A stretch of 64,000 nucleotides of DNA from Helicoverpa zea (taxonomy: Eukaryota > Arthropoda > Insecta > Lepidoptera > Noctuidae). Positions 11,192 to 21,560 of this stretch are shown one piece after another (the first letter of the stretch is position 1; each line of letters opens with the position of its first letter). Position numbers and translations under genes: made by a program. A model generated the notes under the pieces. The model worked only from the letters and a program-made list of their open reading frames with translations, made no database searches and had not been told where the DNA came from. The stretch covers positions 3,720,001-3,784,000 of the forward strand of contig NC_061482.1 of NCBI RefSeq assembly GCF_022581195.2. Direction: 5' to 3'.

Positions 11192-13230
11192 CGATGTTAG
11201 TTTAGGGTTAGATTTTAATCATCCTATTCCACGCTAGATGGATTTACAAAAAATGGGAGGCTTCCCATAAAAGGCGTATAAGGGTGGAGCACGGGTGGAG
11301 ACAGTAACGTTCCTCGTCCCCCGCTCACCCGAATTTTGGCGCGCTGCTTTGTTAGGAGATTTTTCGTTAGGGCATCTCCGCTAGTCTTTTCTCCTCCGTG
11401 GCCATAAGTTGATACTCAAATTACACCATGGGGGTATTTTAGACCCGTGGTGAATAAAAATGATTTTTCATCGAGTCTCCGTTTAATGGTTCCTAGATAC
11501 CTATTTCATTTCTGGAGGAGTAAATAAATTGTTGTGGGGCAAGTTCTCTGCACAAAATAATACTTATATAACAATTAATTTTCTAACTTTTTTTATCTCT
11601 CTCTTTTTCTTCGTTCATTTCAAATGAATGCTTCTTTAAACTTTCCAATTGAATTACTATTTTAAAAGAATTATTAATTTTGAGTATTTACTTTACTTTT
11701 GAGTATGTCACTAGTGGTCGATGTTAGTTTAGGGTTAGATTTTAATCATCCTATTCCACGCTAGATGGATTTACAAAAAATGGGTGGCTTCCCATAAAGG
11801 CGTATAAGGGTGGAGCACGGGTGGAGACAGTAACGTTCCTCGTCCCCCGCTCACCCGAATTTTGGCGCGCTGCTTTGTTAGGAGATTTTTCGTTAGGGCA
11901 TCTCCGCTAGTCTTTTCTCCTCCGTGGCCTGAACTCTCTCCGGTCGTGTCGGATTGCCGTCCCATCGGGCTATGAGAGTAAAGGAATAGTGAGTGCACCT
12001 GTCTCTGCGCAAATGCTTATGCTCTATAATATGTCCTGCGCAGCTGGCTGATCTCCTTATGTGAGAACAGCCGCCGTTGCCGAAATCGGCCTTGGACGCC
12101 ATATATATATATATATTATTTGTCATACAAGAATGTACACTGTGGTCAAGTAATATTTTAGTCTAAAACTTGAAAATAGTTTGCTTTCTTATCATTTCTT
12201 TAAGAGCTAACGCGACTTTCTGTATTCATTGTTGTTTTCTTGTAGCTATTATTTGAACCGCCCATACAAGAAGAGCAACCTAATGTTGAACCCGAAACTA
12301 CAAGTAGTTTTCAAGCATATGTATATGGTGAACAATCGTCATTAGGATCAGATCAAGTATGTTCATAAATTATTTGTTTATTATTGATTCCACAATGTTG
12401 CGTAGACAAAAATTGGACTTAACGCTGTAATCATGTCGATTGATTAGTAGAGCTTACATTTTGTTTTAATTCAACTCGACTCAAAATGATACTGATTGTT
12501 TTAAGGCACCACCGCCACCCACAAACCCTAGAAGTGCTTCTGAACAGCCTACAGGGTCATGTTCACCTTTATCGTCAGCTCAAGTATGTATAAGTACTTT
12601 TAAGTGTAATAGTGTGCAGTGCAACTTAGAAAACTCAATTTGATTCTCAATATATCAAACTTTTTTTCAGGTACCCCTGCATCCAACAATTGGATTGCTG
12701 TACGATTCGCCCAGGAACCTACGTTTAAAAAAAAATATAAATAAGAAAAATATCCTGATTGAAACTCACAGGAAAAAAAATAAATATCTTAATCAAAAAG
12801 TAAGACGTTTTCGGATGAGAAATCAATCCTTAAAAGCCATATTACACAATTTAAAACAAGATAATTTAATTAACACTGATCTGTATAATAATTTAAACCA
12901 AGACATTGTTGCTGTAAATATTTTCAATAATTATAATAGAAAGAAACTAAAAAAACACATTAAATACTCCCAAGCTATTAAAAAGTTTTGTCTAACATTA
13001 AATTTTTATTCTCCAAAGGCGTATGATTACGTAAGACAATCGTTTAATACTTGCCTTCCTCATCGCAAAACTCTGGCAAAATGGTATGGGCATATAGAAG
13101 GGGCCCCAGGGTTTACTGAGGAATCATTTCGAGCATTAAAGGCGAAAGCACAAGTTAGTCAGCATAGACCACTGTGCTCTTTAGTGTTCGACGAAGTTGC
13201 CATTAAGCCTCAAAAAATATGGGATGGCAA

Positions 13231-13278
13231 AAAGTATATTGGGCTAGTGGATCCATATCCACTAGCCCAATATACTTT
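13231..13278. repeat. Perfect 22-bp inverted repeat with 4-nt spacer in the P-like transposase ORF
   Basis: Arms 13,231-13,252 and 13,257-13,278 are perfect reverse complements around CCAT. The left arm is ordinary coding sequence (KKYIGLVD). The right arm reverses it and throws the reading frame off, and homology resumes in another frame at VEEGAPEATQAL. This looks like a template-switch mutation rather than an inserted element. Confidence 0.75.
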
Positions 13279-14480
13279 ACAGAACAGGCGTAGAAGAAGG
13301 TGCTCCCGAAGCTACTCAAGCGTTAGTTTTCCTTCTTGTAGGAATAAACCATCGGTTTAAAATACCTTTGGGATACTTTTTGTGTGCAGGAAGCCCAACG
13401 GGGGAACAAAAGGCAAACTTAATTAAATTGTGTTTAGTTAAGTGTTTTGATTCGGATATTGATGTCGTGTCTCTCACTTGTGATGGACATTCGACAAATT
13501 TTTCGGCACTAGAATTACTCGGCTGTAATCTGGATTCAGAAACATTAAAAACAACTTTTAAACATCCACTTTGTGAGTCTGAAGTGGCATGTTTTCTCGA
13601 TCCCAGTCATGTAATTAAATTGTTGAGGAATCATTTCGAAGCGAAGGGAGAATTTTTAAATGGCAATGGCAGCAAAATTAAATGGAGCTTATTAAGAGAA
13701 CTAAATAAGCTTCAAGAAGAAGAGGGCTTGCATTTAGCCAATAAATTGACTAAAAAACACATTCATTTTAAAAACAATATTATGAAGGTTAAGCTGGCTA
13801 CTCAAATTTTTAGTACAAGTGTTGCACAAGCTTTAAAAATATGTAGAGAAGAATTAAAACTACCCGAATTTCTCGATTCTGTAGCCACAGAAAATTTTGT
13901 AACTAAAGTTAATGACATGTTTGACGTATTTAATTCTAGAGCTATGACTGAATTCAACTTTAAAAAACCAATATGCTCTCAGAACAAGAATGAAATATTT
14001 CAGTTTTTAAATGAGTTAAAAAATTATATATGCGATTTGAAAATAAAAGCGAGCACCAAAAGGAAAATAAACAAGGAAGATAGGTATTTAATTACCAGAT
14101 ATTATAAACCGGTCATAAAAGCACAGTGCAGTAGGGGTTTCATTGGTATTTTAATTAATATATCAAGTTTAAAATATATGTATGAAACCCTTATTGAGCG
14201 TGAAAAGCGTTTGCTTTTCTTACCGACGTATAAACTTAGTCAGGATCACCTTGAAATATTTTTTTCTTGTATCCGAATGCAATGTGGATCTAATGACAAC
14301 CCAAACGTAAGACAATGGGGGCTACCGTTTTTTGTTTCACCAGATGGCGCAACTGTAACGTGAGGTCTAAAACTATGGCAATCAAAGTTCGTATTATGAG
14401 CGCTAAAACTTATATCTACATTAGATGATTATATTAGATCATATGTAATACAATAGAACTATAGTGTGAACGTATTGGCG

Positions 14481-14549
14481 ATGCCACAGTGTTGCGCAGT
14501 GCCGTTTTGCTCGAAAAAGAAATGCGAACATAAGTTTCCGAAAGATTAA
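14481..14549 (+). pseudogene. THAP exon fragment
   Basis: ATG at 14,481 opens MPQCCAVPFCSKKKCEHKFPKD, the C-x4-C half and FPKD step of a THAP finger. It runs straight into the hAT target site and a TAA. No partner exons are recognisable in the element. Confidence 0.5.
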
Positions 14550-14551
14550 AG

Positions 14552-15148
14552 CAGTGGTTCCCAAACTTATTTTGTCTACTGCCCACTTTCAGAATAAATA
14601 TTTTTTTAGCGCCCCCATTTTTTAGGGTACAACGGGATCCTATTGTTTTCGCTCCTCTGTCCGTCCGTCCGTCCGTTCGTCTGTCACCAAGCTGTATCCC
14701 ATGAACCGTGATAGTTAGAGAGTTGAAATTTTCACAGATGATCTATTTCTGTTGCCGCTATAACAAAAAATAAAAAATGAAAACTAGAATAAAATAAATA
14801 TTTTGGGGGGCTCCCATACAACAAATATGATTTTTTTGCTCATTTTTGCTCTGGTACGGAATCCTTTGTGCGCGAGTCCGATTCGCACTTAGCCGGTTTT
14901 TCACCTATTTAAAAACCACTATAACTTCTTCGAAAGTGTGTCTGTTGGTTTTTTATTTGTTTGTTAGCGAGCTAATGACATTGACATGATTTTCATTTTT
15001 TGAATAAAATATGGCTTATTATTTTCCGAGTGACTAATAACTTAAAAGTCGACACGACGCCCCCATTTTCTTTCTGGGTCTCTTACCGCCCCCCTTGAGA
15101 CCTGCAGCGCCCACAAGGGGGCGTTATCGCCCACTTTGGGAAAGACTG
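14552..15148. mobile_element. hAT-type MITE with 8-bp target duplication
   Basis: Ends CAGTGGTTCCCAAAC and CAGTCTTTCCCAAAG (reversed) are the classic hAT terminus. The 8-bp duplication GATTAAAG is at 14,544-14,551 and 15,149-15,156. Positions 14,628-14,900 inside it are an inverted copy of another dispersed repeat. No transposase remains. Confidence 0.85.
14628..14900 (-). repeat. Dispersed CCGGCCAAGTGCGAGTCGG repeat, inverted copy
   Basis: It ends AGTCCGATTCGCACTTAGCCGG and begins TTAGGGTACAACGGGATCC with a CCGTCCGTCCGTCCGT run. The same family is present in direct orientation at 56,917-57,478, and a 3' half is at ~52,960-53,120. It is a well-known lepidopteran repeat without coding capacity. 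Confidence 0.55.
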
Positions 15149-15352
15149 GATTAAAGAGTGTCAAAGCAGTGACATTTATAGAACCCTGATCTGTATTTGC
15201 CATAATTAATCTAAAGTATTGTTAAATATTCATAATTTTAATTTAATTAGAAATATAAACCCTCGCGCGTAAACAAACAGTGGCATTTGACGTTTCGAAG
15301 ACCTCACGCTACACAAGCGCCTCTAGCGGCGATTTCATACGCGGTAGCCCTC

Positions 15353-16900
15353 ATTCAAAGGCGGGTACAGAAAACTACTTGCACATTTGGAAATAAACCG
15401 TCTTACCACAAAAACTTTTAAACGTCAGTTTAAGCCTTGTCTAAAAAAATGTCAAATTATGACGTTGACATACTACTCAGTCATATCGCCACAAGGAGGA
15501 AGATGAGTCCATTTCCTCTTTAACATTTCTTCAGGAAATGCCTGAATGTGATGCCGAGCTCATTGAACGGCTAGATGTAGAAGAATTGAATGATTTTAGA
15601 AAATTAATAATCGGATATATTGCGGGTAGTGTGGTCCATTTTATAAATAGAAGCATAAACTGTTGTAAATGTTTAGCGCGTCTATCGACGTCTGAAAGAC
15701 TTTACTTTCACAAATTAATAAGTTTGAAATCTAAGGGCAGATTAATATTTCCGTCTGAGGATATGTACAAAATATGTTATATTTGTGAAATGGTGGTTAG
15801 AAAACTTATGAAAGAAAATATAACCATTTATAGTGAAACTCAATATAAATATATTTTAAATAAAATATTAGAAAAGTTTATAATGAACAACAATATATTT
15901 TTAAATTTAGAAGAAGAACACGCATTTGCTGGATTGGAACATAAAATTAATTTGATTAAATGTATTGCGGAAAAATTTCTGAGCATTAGATTTCATCATA
16001 TTTCAAAAATGGAAGGAATTTCTAGGTCCACCGAAAGTAAGAGGCAGGTATATAAAAAATTTACTATACATAAAGGTTTTTAAATTATATTATCACCATA
16101 GTTCGCAGCTTTCTGATTATATTTGTCTACTATTACGTTTATAACACTCTCACTCACATTAATTAAAAAAAGTTAACATTATTACCTATTCAATAAAAAA
16201 AAGACCAAAGTTATACATGAAATACGGTAGTAAGCCATCGCGCTTGAATACTGAATCATGCTATAAGGATCATTTTTGTGCAACGATCGCCGCGCTCGAC
16301 GCGGATCGTGACGCGGCGCGTGGGCTGCGCGAGCTTCATACAATATTGAGCTGTTGATGCGATTGATACGAATAGTAGAACATTGTTACGATTAGGATTA
16401 CCAAAAGTACTTATTTTATTATGTTTTTTTTTGTGTTGGTAAATGGCCTTACGTGTCAATTTTCAATTTCATTTTCACTTGCATTTTTATTTTATTTTAT
16501 AAGTACTTTGAAAATAAATCACTCAAACGCACATTGTATTATTATTATTAATTGTATTTTTTTGTATTTTTTTTTCTAAAATCTACCTCCATATTTATTG
16601 CACACCGATGGCAAAGAAGCAAATTAATTATATTATTACTTCCTTTTACTTTTCTTTACATTCAGATGAAACCAAAAAAACTGAAACTCAACCAAGATAA
16701 TTATAGGTAAGTAATTTATATCGCCATTCCGATATCAGATTGGAGGCTCACCAATTTCTTTTTATTTAAACTGTGTGTGTCAGAAACCCGTCACTTTGAT
16801 ACACACAATGATGGGAGAATTATTTATTAGCTGGCATCCCCGTAACGCATACATTGACAGAACAAAAGTTGCTTCACTTTCTAGTATCGCGGCGCGGAGT
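15353..16900 (+). other. 3' part of the P-like element: C-terminal ORF, 3' UTR and orphan THAP-like half-motif
   Basis: After the ORF stop (16,083) the tail holds an AATAAA at ~16,191. Positions ~16,230-16,280 read SKPSRLNTESCYKDHF, resembling the second half of a THAP domain (C-x2-H-F). A GC-rich patch lies at 16,283-16,330 (CGCGGCGCG-rich). A possible 41-nt exon at 16,666-16,706 is flanked by AG and GTAAGT. No other structure was recognised up to the right TIR. Confidence 0.35.
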
Positions 16901-17284
16901 CCTTACTTTTTTTACTAGTCCGTGTGTGTAGTGTGCGGGGATCATTTTATTAATAAAGATTTTGACAATCTTCATTGACAATATTATTGAGTGTGTGCGG
17001 TTAGCCTATGGATTCGAATTTTGAGTTGGTGGTTGTGCTCGGGGGGAGGGGGACTGTATTTTGTGTTCAATGGGTTGCGGTAACAACACCGAGGAAGAGC
17101 GTAAAACTAGCCTTAAATAACAATTTGTAAAAGATAACTTGAAAACGAGAGGGCATCTCGCGGCGAGACGGCGCGGCGCGATGACAACTTGCCATTAATC
17201 AAGAATAGAGAACTACAAAAACAAAAGTCGAACTAAAAAATAAAACCGCTAGATGCAGCCAGTGCTGCCAGGAGTTCGATATAC

Positions 17285-17760
17285 GTGCGAGCCTCGCCCT
17301 CGTTGTCATTTTATTCATTTAAGGCGTCTCTAGAGGGTTCAGCTGCTGTGATGATTCAATCTATGGAGTTTTCCGCCAAGAACTATTCTGTCGCATGGAA
17401 AATATTGTGCCAACGTTACGACAATAAGCGAGTATTAATACAAAACCATGTAGCAGCATTGTTTAATCTCGAGACAGTTAAGAAAGAGTCATCAGTGGCT
17501 TTAAAACGTGTAATTGAACGGGTCATTATGCAAATCGTTGTAAAGTAAGTGGCTGCAAAGTCTGTAAGCGCAAGCACAACACTCTTGTTCATCTTATCTA
17601 TGGCTCACACGGAAGAGTCGAGCTCTCGACGCCCGGGGGGATGTTTGCGATATTCAGAACATTAAACCCTTCTTTCGGCACTGACATCAAAACCTATAAA
17701 GTGAGAACCTTGTTCGTGTCAGTGTTTTTTTTTATAATTTCTTCCCTGTTCTTCATAGTA
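17285..17760 (+). pseudogene. BEL/Pao retrotransposon gag relic with possible 3' LTR start
   Basis: Positions 17,300-17,520 encode SFKASLEGSAAVMIQSMEFS, NYSVAWKILCQRYDNKRVLI and FNLETVKKESSVALKR, the typical gag helical region of BEL/Pao elements. A deletion joins this to a zinc-knuckle-like CKVSGCKVCKRKHNTLVHL (~17,530-17,595) in a shifted frame. Then CCCGGGGGGATGTTTGCG looks like a polypurine tract followed by an LTR start (TGTT). No protease or RT is present. Upstream (16,933-17,284) no LTR could be recognised. Confidence 0.55.
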
Positions 17761-18049
17761 TAAGATCCCACCATAGAACGACTTTCACCGGGCTGGTAAT
17801 TGGATTAAAAGTAATTTTTAGTTATTAAAATATGCCAATAAAGAGATTGCAAATGGGTTGCCAAAAACATTCCTGTCAGGAATTAATTAATTGATAATCA
17901 ATTTTTTTTTCAAACAAAACGCGGTGGTATAGGGTTGTTTACAAAAAATCAGTCATGAATGTCGGTAAGCGATTATCAAAAATTTAAATATTGCTAAAAA
18001 ATTAATTGCAAAGCCCTAAAAACTTTTTTTTTAACCGTCGACCATCTGT

Positions 18050-18990
18050 GCTACTCGTATCAAGTTGAGGAGGATTTCATTAAGAAAACTTCAGAATTCA
18101 ATTATGAATGTCATCACGAAGAGGCAGATACAAGGATTATTTTTTCATGCTTACAAACCGGAACCAGGTTCAAGAATTTTAATTAAAGCCTCTGATGTGC
18201 TTATTATTTTGTTAGGAAATATGCACAGTATTTCTGAATTAGAAGGCTTGCCACTTCAGAAATAAAAAAAGCTAATAACCAACCTGCTGAATGCATTGTA
18301 CCGATTTAGCGTCGAAATCAGGACTTGGACTATGCGTAAGTCTTCTCGCCTTCCATGCGTTTACAGGTTGCGATTACACGGCAGCCTTTTATAATAAAGG
18401 AAAAGTAAAACCTTTTCAGCTATTTTCTAAAAATGAAAAATATCAAACAGTGTTTGCATCATTAACAGATGAAGTCGATATTTTCATTGGCGAAAAATGA
18501 ACACCGTTCAAGAATTTACTGCAAGTATGTATGGCATCAAGAACTGCTCTAAAGTGAACGATGCGAGATATCGCATTTTTTAAAAATCTGCTCTGCTAAA
18601 GAAGACAGTGAGCAATTTAAAAAAAATATAACACCACGCTGGATATCATTGACTCAGAAAGAAAATTTTGCGAACAATTTTCGTAAATTCCATGTGACTT
18701 AATGCAATGGATCCGGTATGCGTGAAACTTCAGCCTGAGAATTGCGGTTGGTTCTTACATGAATATTTAAAACCAGTAGGGTTCATTGGGGATCACACAC
18801 CTTTAAGGATAGAAGACATTGTCGAAACATCTGAAACTGAAAACATCTGAAATTGGGATATATTTTTTTTATAAACAAACCAGTGGAATTTTTGAAAAAA
18901 ATGTTTTTTTTTTTTATTATCAGTTAATCGGATGAAATCGAGCCTGAGGAGGAAGATGATTCTACCGACGAAGACGATGATTAAAAAAAA
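18050..18990 (+). pseudogene. Decayed gene of the HEEADTR transposon-associated family
   Basis: Fragments in shifting frames give YECHHEEADTRIIF, then SRILIKASDVLIILLGN (like the DTDVLVLL strand), then LLAFHAFTGCDYTAAFYNKGK, and near 18,715 PVCVKLQPENCGWFLHEYLK. A final acidic stretch DEIEPEEEDDSTDEDDD ends at a stop near 18,984. The order matches a large, poorly characterised family (possibly PIN/FEN-like) common in repeat-rich animal genomes. Stops and frameshifts make it a pseudogene. Confidence 0.5.
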
Positions 18991-19130
18991 TCTCAAAGTT
19001 TGGACAATGAGCAGATTGGTAAACTCCACCAATAGCAATGTCATACATATCATTTGATAGGCCTTTTTATCTAGAACAACCTTTATTATGACAGCTTTGT
19101 CCGTTCTGGAATATAGATCAAAAAGTGTGT

Positions 19131-20062
19131 AAATATCACAAAAAAATTAAACAAAAAAGTCAGTTAAGGTAATCGAACAAAAAGAAAAAGTTAAGATCGA
19201 TCAAGCATAACTCCAAAGATACAGAGTGACCATTTGCTATGTCAGCTAATAAGAACAATGAGTGACAAAAACAGCGGAGAACAAGCATATAAAATAAGAT
19301 CATCTATTGCCAAAAAATATTTCAAAAACGTTCAAAGAGGAGATGTGACTGATATAGATTGTGAATGCTGATGATGTGACTGATATAGATTGTGAATTAT
19401 ATATTTTTGATAAAATTCAGATTGACTGCTGCCTTTACAGTGCGGATGAAAAAATGTCATGTACTAACTTGGACTGTCCTATAAATAATCAGGAAAGTGT
19501 CAGTCTTACGTTTGCATGATAAAAGTGTAGCTGATATTCAAGAAGCTGCAAGTTCACTCATCGACAATATGGAAATGACTCAATGCCGTCGACTTTCATG
19601 TGATGGCATCATGTCGTTTGAATTGGAGTCGAGTCACTATAAAGCACATTGTAGGCGTGGAAATGTATGGGAATGTTATGATGATTCACTTCCTTTAGAA
19701 TTGAAATATTATCTTCAATGGTGTTTATTACATTTTTTCTGAAATTTTGTCAATGTCAACAAATTTTATGAACGTGCTCCAGATTACATGCAAAATTCCT
19801 TCTAGGTGTAACTTTTTTTGGCTTATTGAAAAAAATAAGTAAAACATATGTTGAGGTAGCAATGAGGTACCTACTTAATTTTAATGCAACGACGAACTAG
19901 TTATAGCACTTACAACTAGGTGAAGTTTACTTGGTCCAGCCATTCTGATGTCAAAATGGCTGGCCACTTTCCTCGTAATAGTTTTCCCTCTAAAGCGAGG
20001 TACGAATTATTCGATGTCTGGTACCCAATAGTATCAAATAGGTACCAAGTAAACCTTGGTAT
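19131..20062 (+). repeat. Duplicated block, copy 1 (without insertions)
   Basis: This is nearly identical to 27,193-29,275, which carries two extra insertions. It contains an ORF start MSDKNSGEQAYKIRSSIAKK (19,260), a 31-bp tandem repeat around GATGTGACTGATATAGATTG, and an open frame 19,497-19,742 (SVADIQEAASSLIDNMEMTQ ... LPLELKYYLQW) that I do not recognise. Its end (19,915-20,060) has inverted AAGTTTACTTGG/CCAAGTAAACCTT, so part may be an element. Upstream, 18,990-19,130, nothing was seen. Confidence 0.7.
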
Positions 20063-20898
20063 TTGTGTCATACTCTTTAGCAGAGCCACCAATTTAGAAG
20101 TTGATCATTTTATCCTAAAATGATCTACGTGAAACGAACATAATGTACGCATACCGTTATTACTGTACGTGCATTGGATAATGAGAAAATCGACATTGAT
20201 TGTGGCCCACACAGAACTTAAACTTAGGAAAGCCAAACGTTACTGTGTTTTGATAAAAACTATTGTACGCAGTGTTTATTGCGTACGTGTTGAAAAAAAT
20301 CATTATTATACAGCGGTTTTATTTATTTCACTTTTTTAAGTTTTCATAGAAAGCGCCTAGTTATTTTGTGTTAGCAATGTTATGTTATTAGCATTATTTT
20401 TTGACACTTCATTCAAACTACAGTAAATTATGTCAGCAAAATATAAATAAAAAAGAATAATAAACTATATGTAAAGTAAATACTTAAACAAATCAAGAAT
20501 TTAAATTTTATTTTGGCATAATGTGTTTTATAATGATATAATTGTTTCCCGTGGTTTCACCAGAGTCTCGGAGAAACTTCTTTCGGTACCCGGATAAAAT
20601 ATATCCTATGTTCACTGAGGATTGTGTAGCTTCCCAACAGTGAAAGAATTTTTACCTTTCCAATGTGCACATAACATTATATTCAACCTATTTTCAATGG
20701 ATTAGTTTCAAATGTATGTATTTATTTTTTATTTGAAGAAGGTAGAATAAGAAAACATTTGAAGTTTTTCGATACGTCCACGATACGTTCATACGATTTC
20801 ATTTCCACCATTTTCGTTAGTGTACAATCGGAGTTTATTGTTTTATTCCATTAATAGTTAGATTTACTACTTACTTATTTACTCATTATTTAATTACA
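20063..20898. other. AT-rich spacer with one LINE-tail fragment
   Basis: Nothing coding was seen. Positions ~20,541-20,690 resemble the RTE-type 3' tail (CCCGTGGTTTCACC, GGATAAAATATATCCTATG). The remainder is AT-rich. Confidence 0.4.
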
Positions 20899-21560
20899 AT
20901 GAAGCGAGCGAAATGTGTGTCAGTGTGCTTAGAAGAGCAAAAAGCAGCATTTAAGGACTTAAAACACCTATTTACGGATGTGAAAAAAATCCCATCGAGT
21001 GAGGGCAGTGTTTTTAAGGACATAAGTAAGAATTTATCATTTCGTATGACACCAAAAGCCCTATACCTATCGGCAAAGAGACACTACATTTATTTTTTTG
21101 GTGATAAAAACCTTGAGGATAATGGAAGTTCCAGCAGCGCTAAATTTGTAAACGTTGAGAACGACGACGTAAGTTCTACTAGCGATAGCATTACCGATAT
21201 CGTTGACGTGGAGTCTTTTAATGTAGACCGTGATTCGTGGCACAGCGTGAAGCCTATACTGGTAACTGGCAAAAGAAATGATTTCAATAAACCTGGAATC
21301 AAATATAAAAGAAAAAAGAGGATGCCTAAATCAAAGTGGAGTGGTATTTTTTGTGAATGGATTTGGCATTACACAACTAATCGTTGTATATGGAATTTTA
21401 AAAATAGTGCTGTGACTGATGATTACCATATGAAATGTACAGGTACATGTAAAGAGTGCAATGGTAAAATTAATATCACAACCAAACCAATATCACTCTC
21501 GATCCTTTTTGGCAAAAGCTATCGAAATTCAAAAACTCAGTCCCAGTATTAAAGCGGGTT
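20899..21560 (+). CDS. N-terminal part of an IDATG-type transposase-like protein
   Basis: ATG at 20,899 opens MKRAKCVSVCLEEQKAAFKD. The frame continues through an acidic/serine linker, a basic KRKKRMPKSKWSG, then a cysteine cluster FCEWIWHYTTNRCIW ... CTGTCKECNGKI. The same cluster recurs at 23,505-23,620 (CFGSCKQCKSKI), ahead of an IDATG core. I therefore take this as the 5' end of another copy of that family, broken after ~21,530 by an RT fragment. The cysteine pairs suggest zinc or DNA binding. Function is inferred only from the family context. Confidence 0.4.

Larger units (their letters stand above)
8370..11400. mobile_element. P-type non-autonomous element, inner copy, inserted in its own sibling
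   Basis: The TIRs match the outer copy. The 8-bp target duplication GCCATAAG is at 8,362-8,369 and 11,401-11,408. The left 1.25 kb duplicates the outer copy's left arm and the right 0.52 kb duplicates its right arm, which explains the apparent tandem repeats of this region. Without the long-TIR insert at 9,941-11,191 and its 9-bp target duplication it is 1,771 bp. Its THAP exon (8,572 onward) has lost the GTAAGT donor seen in the outer copy (now GTAATT). Confidence 0.85.
7125..11926. mobile_element. P-type non-autonomous element, outer copy, disrupts the SINE
   Basis: TIRs of 36 bp with one mismatch start CACGAAGGAGAAAAGACTAG (left) and CACGGAGGAGAAAAGACTAG (right, reversed). The 8-bp target duplication GCCTGAAC is at 7,117-7,124 and 11,927-11,934. 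A single THAP exon (7,327-7,402) is the only coding trace. It is interrupted by a second copy of itself (8,370-11,400). Without that insert and its duplicated target it is about 1.76 kb. The 8-bp duplication, CACG terminus and THAP exon place it in the P superfamily. Confidence 0.85.
6940..12120 (+). mobile_element. tRNA-derived SINE, split in two by a P-type MITE
   Basis: The left half (6,940-7,124) starts with a tRNA-like head containing an A-box-like TGGTCTAGTGG and a B-box GGTTCGATTCC. The right half (11,927-12,100) resumes exactly with GCCTGAAC after the insertion, continues CTCTCTCCGGTCGTGTCGG, and ends in an AT dinucleotide run (12,101-12,118). It lies in the intron between exons 2 and 3 of the P-like transposase. 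RNA polymerase III would have transcribed it. It is not a functional tRNA because of the SINE body and tail. Confidence 0.75.
14317..15352. mobile_element. THAP-bearing non-autonomous DNA element with 2-bp AT duplication
   Basis: The inverted ends are GGGGGCTACCG and GAGGGCTACCG (reversed); inner similarity includes CGTGAGGTCT on both sides. Deleting the element with one AT copy restores the transposase codons V-R-Q-F-K, which supports a 2-bp AT duplication and gives the exact boundaries. It carries one THAP exon and is itself split by a hAT MITE. The superfamily is uncertain; ISL2EU is a candidate because of the 2-bp site and THAP. Confidence 0.65.
6523..16083 (+). pseudogene. P-element-like THAP transposase, multi-exon, inactivated
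   Basis: Exons with matching phases are 6,523-6,599, 6,770-6,911, 12,246-12,356, 12,506-12,583 and 12,671 onward (77+142+111+78 nt, phase 0 into the last). Exons 1-2 give a THAP domain: MPSCVVKWC (C-x4-C), then FPTGNEPWKNDW and RRRVVTYAVP. The expected C-x2-H-F step is missing. A coiled-coil-like basic region follows from 12,695. The RNase H-like core shows LVFDEVAI, CDGHSTN, FLDPSHVIKLLRNHF and SQDHLEIFFSCIR (likely catalytic Glu), and the C-terminus LIIGYIAGSVVHFINRS (15,5xx). Lesions are a palindromic frameshift at 13,231-13,278, an insertion at 14,317-15,352 after NVRQ, and a frameshift near 15,490. The protein would cut and rejoin the element ends. Confidence 0.75.
6333..16924 (+). mobile_element. 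P-superfamily transposon (THAP9-like), heavily nested
   Basis: Perfect 32-bp TIRs begin CACGGACTAGTAAAAAAAGT (6,333-6,364 and 16,893-16,924). The 8-bp target duplication is TGTGTAGT (6,325-6,332 and 16,925-16,932), the size typical of P elements. It encodes a THAP/P-type transposase in at least five exons. Insertions inside it account for more than half its length: a SINE with its passengers (~6,940-12,120) and a THAP-bearing element (14,317-15,352). The element without them is about 4.4 kb. A polyadenylation signal follows the ORF near 16,191. Confidence 0.85.

Noticed and set aside
7125..11926. 6-bp target duplications (CCTGAA, CCATAA) and a novel superfamily
   Set aside because: Shifting the boundary gives matching 8-bp duplications (GCCTGAAC, GCCATAAG) and a CACG terminus shared with the P-like element, so it is P superfamily.
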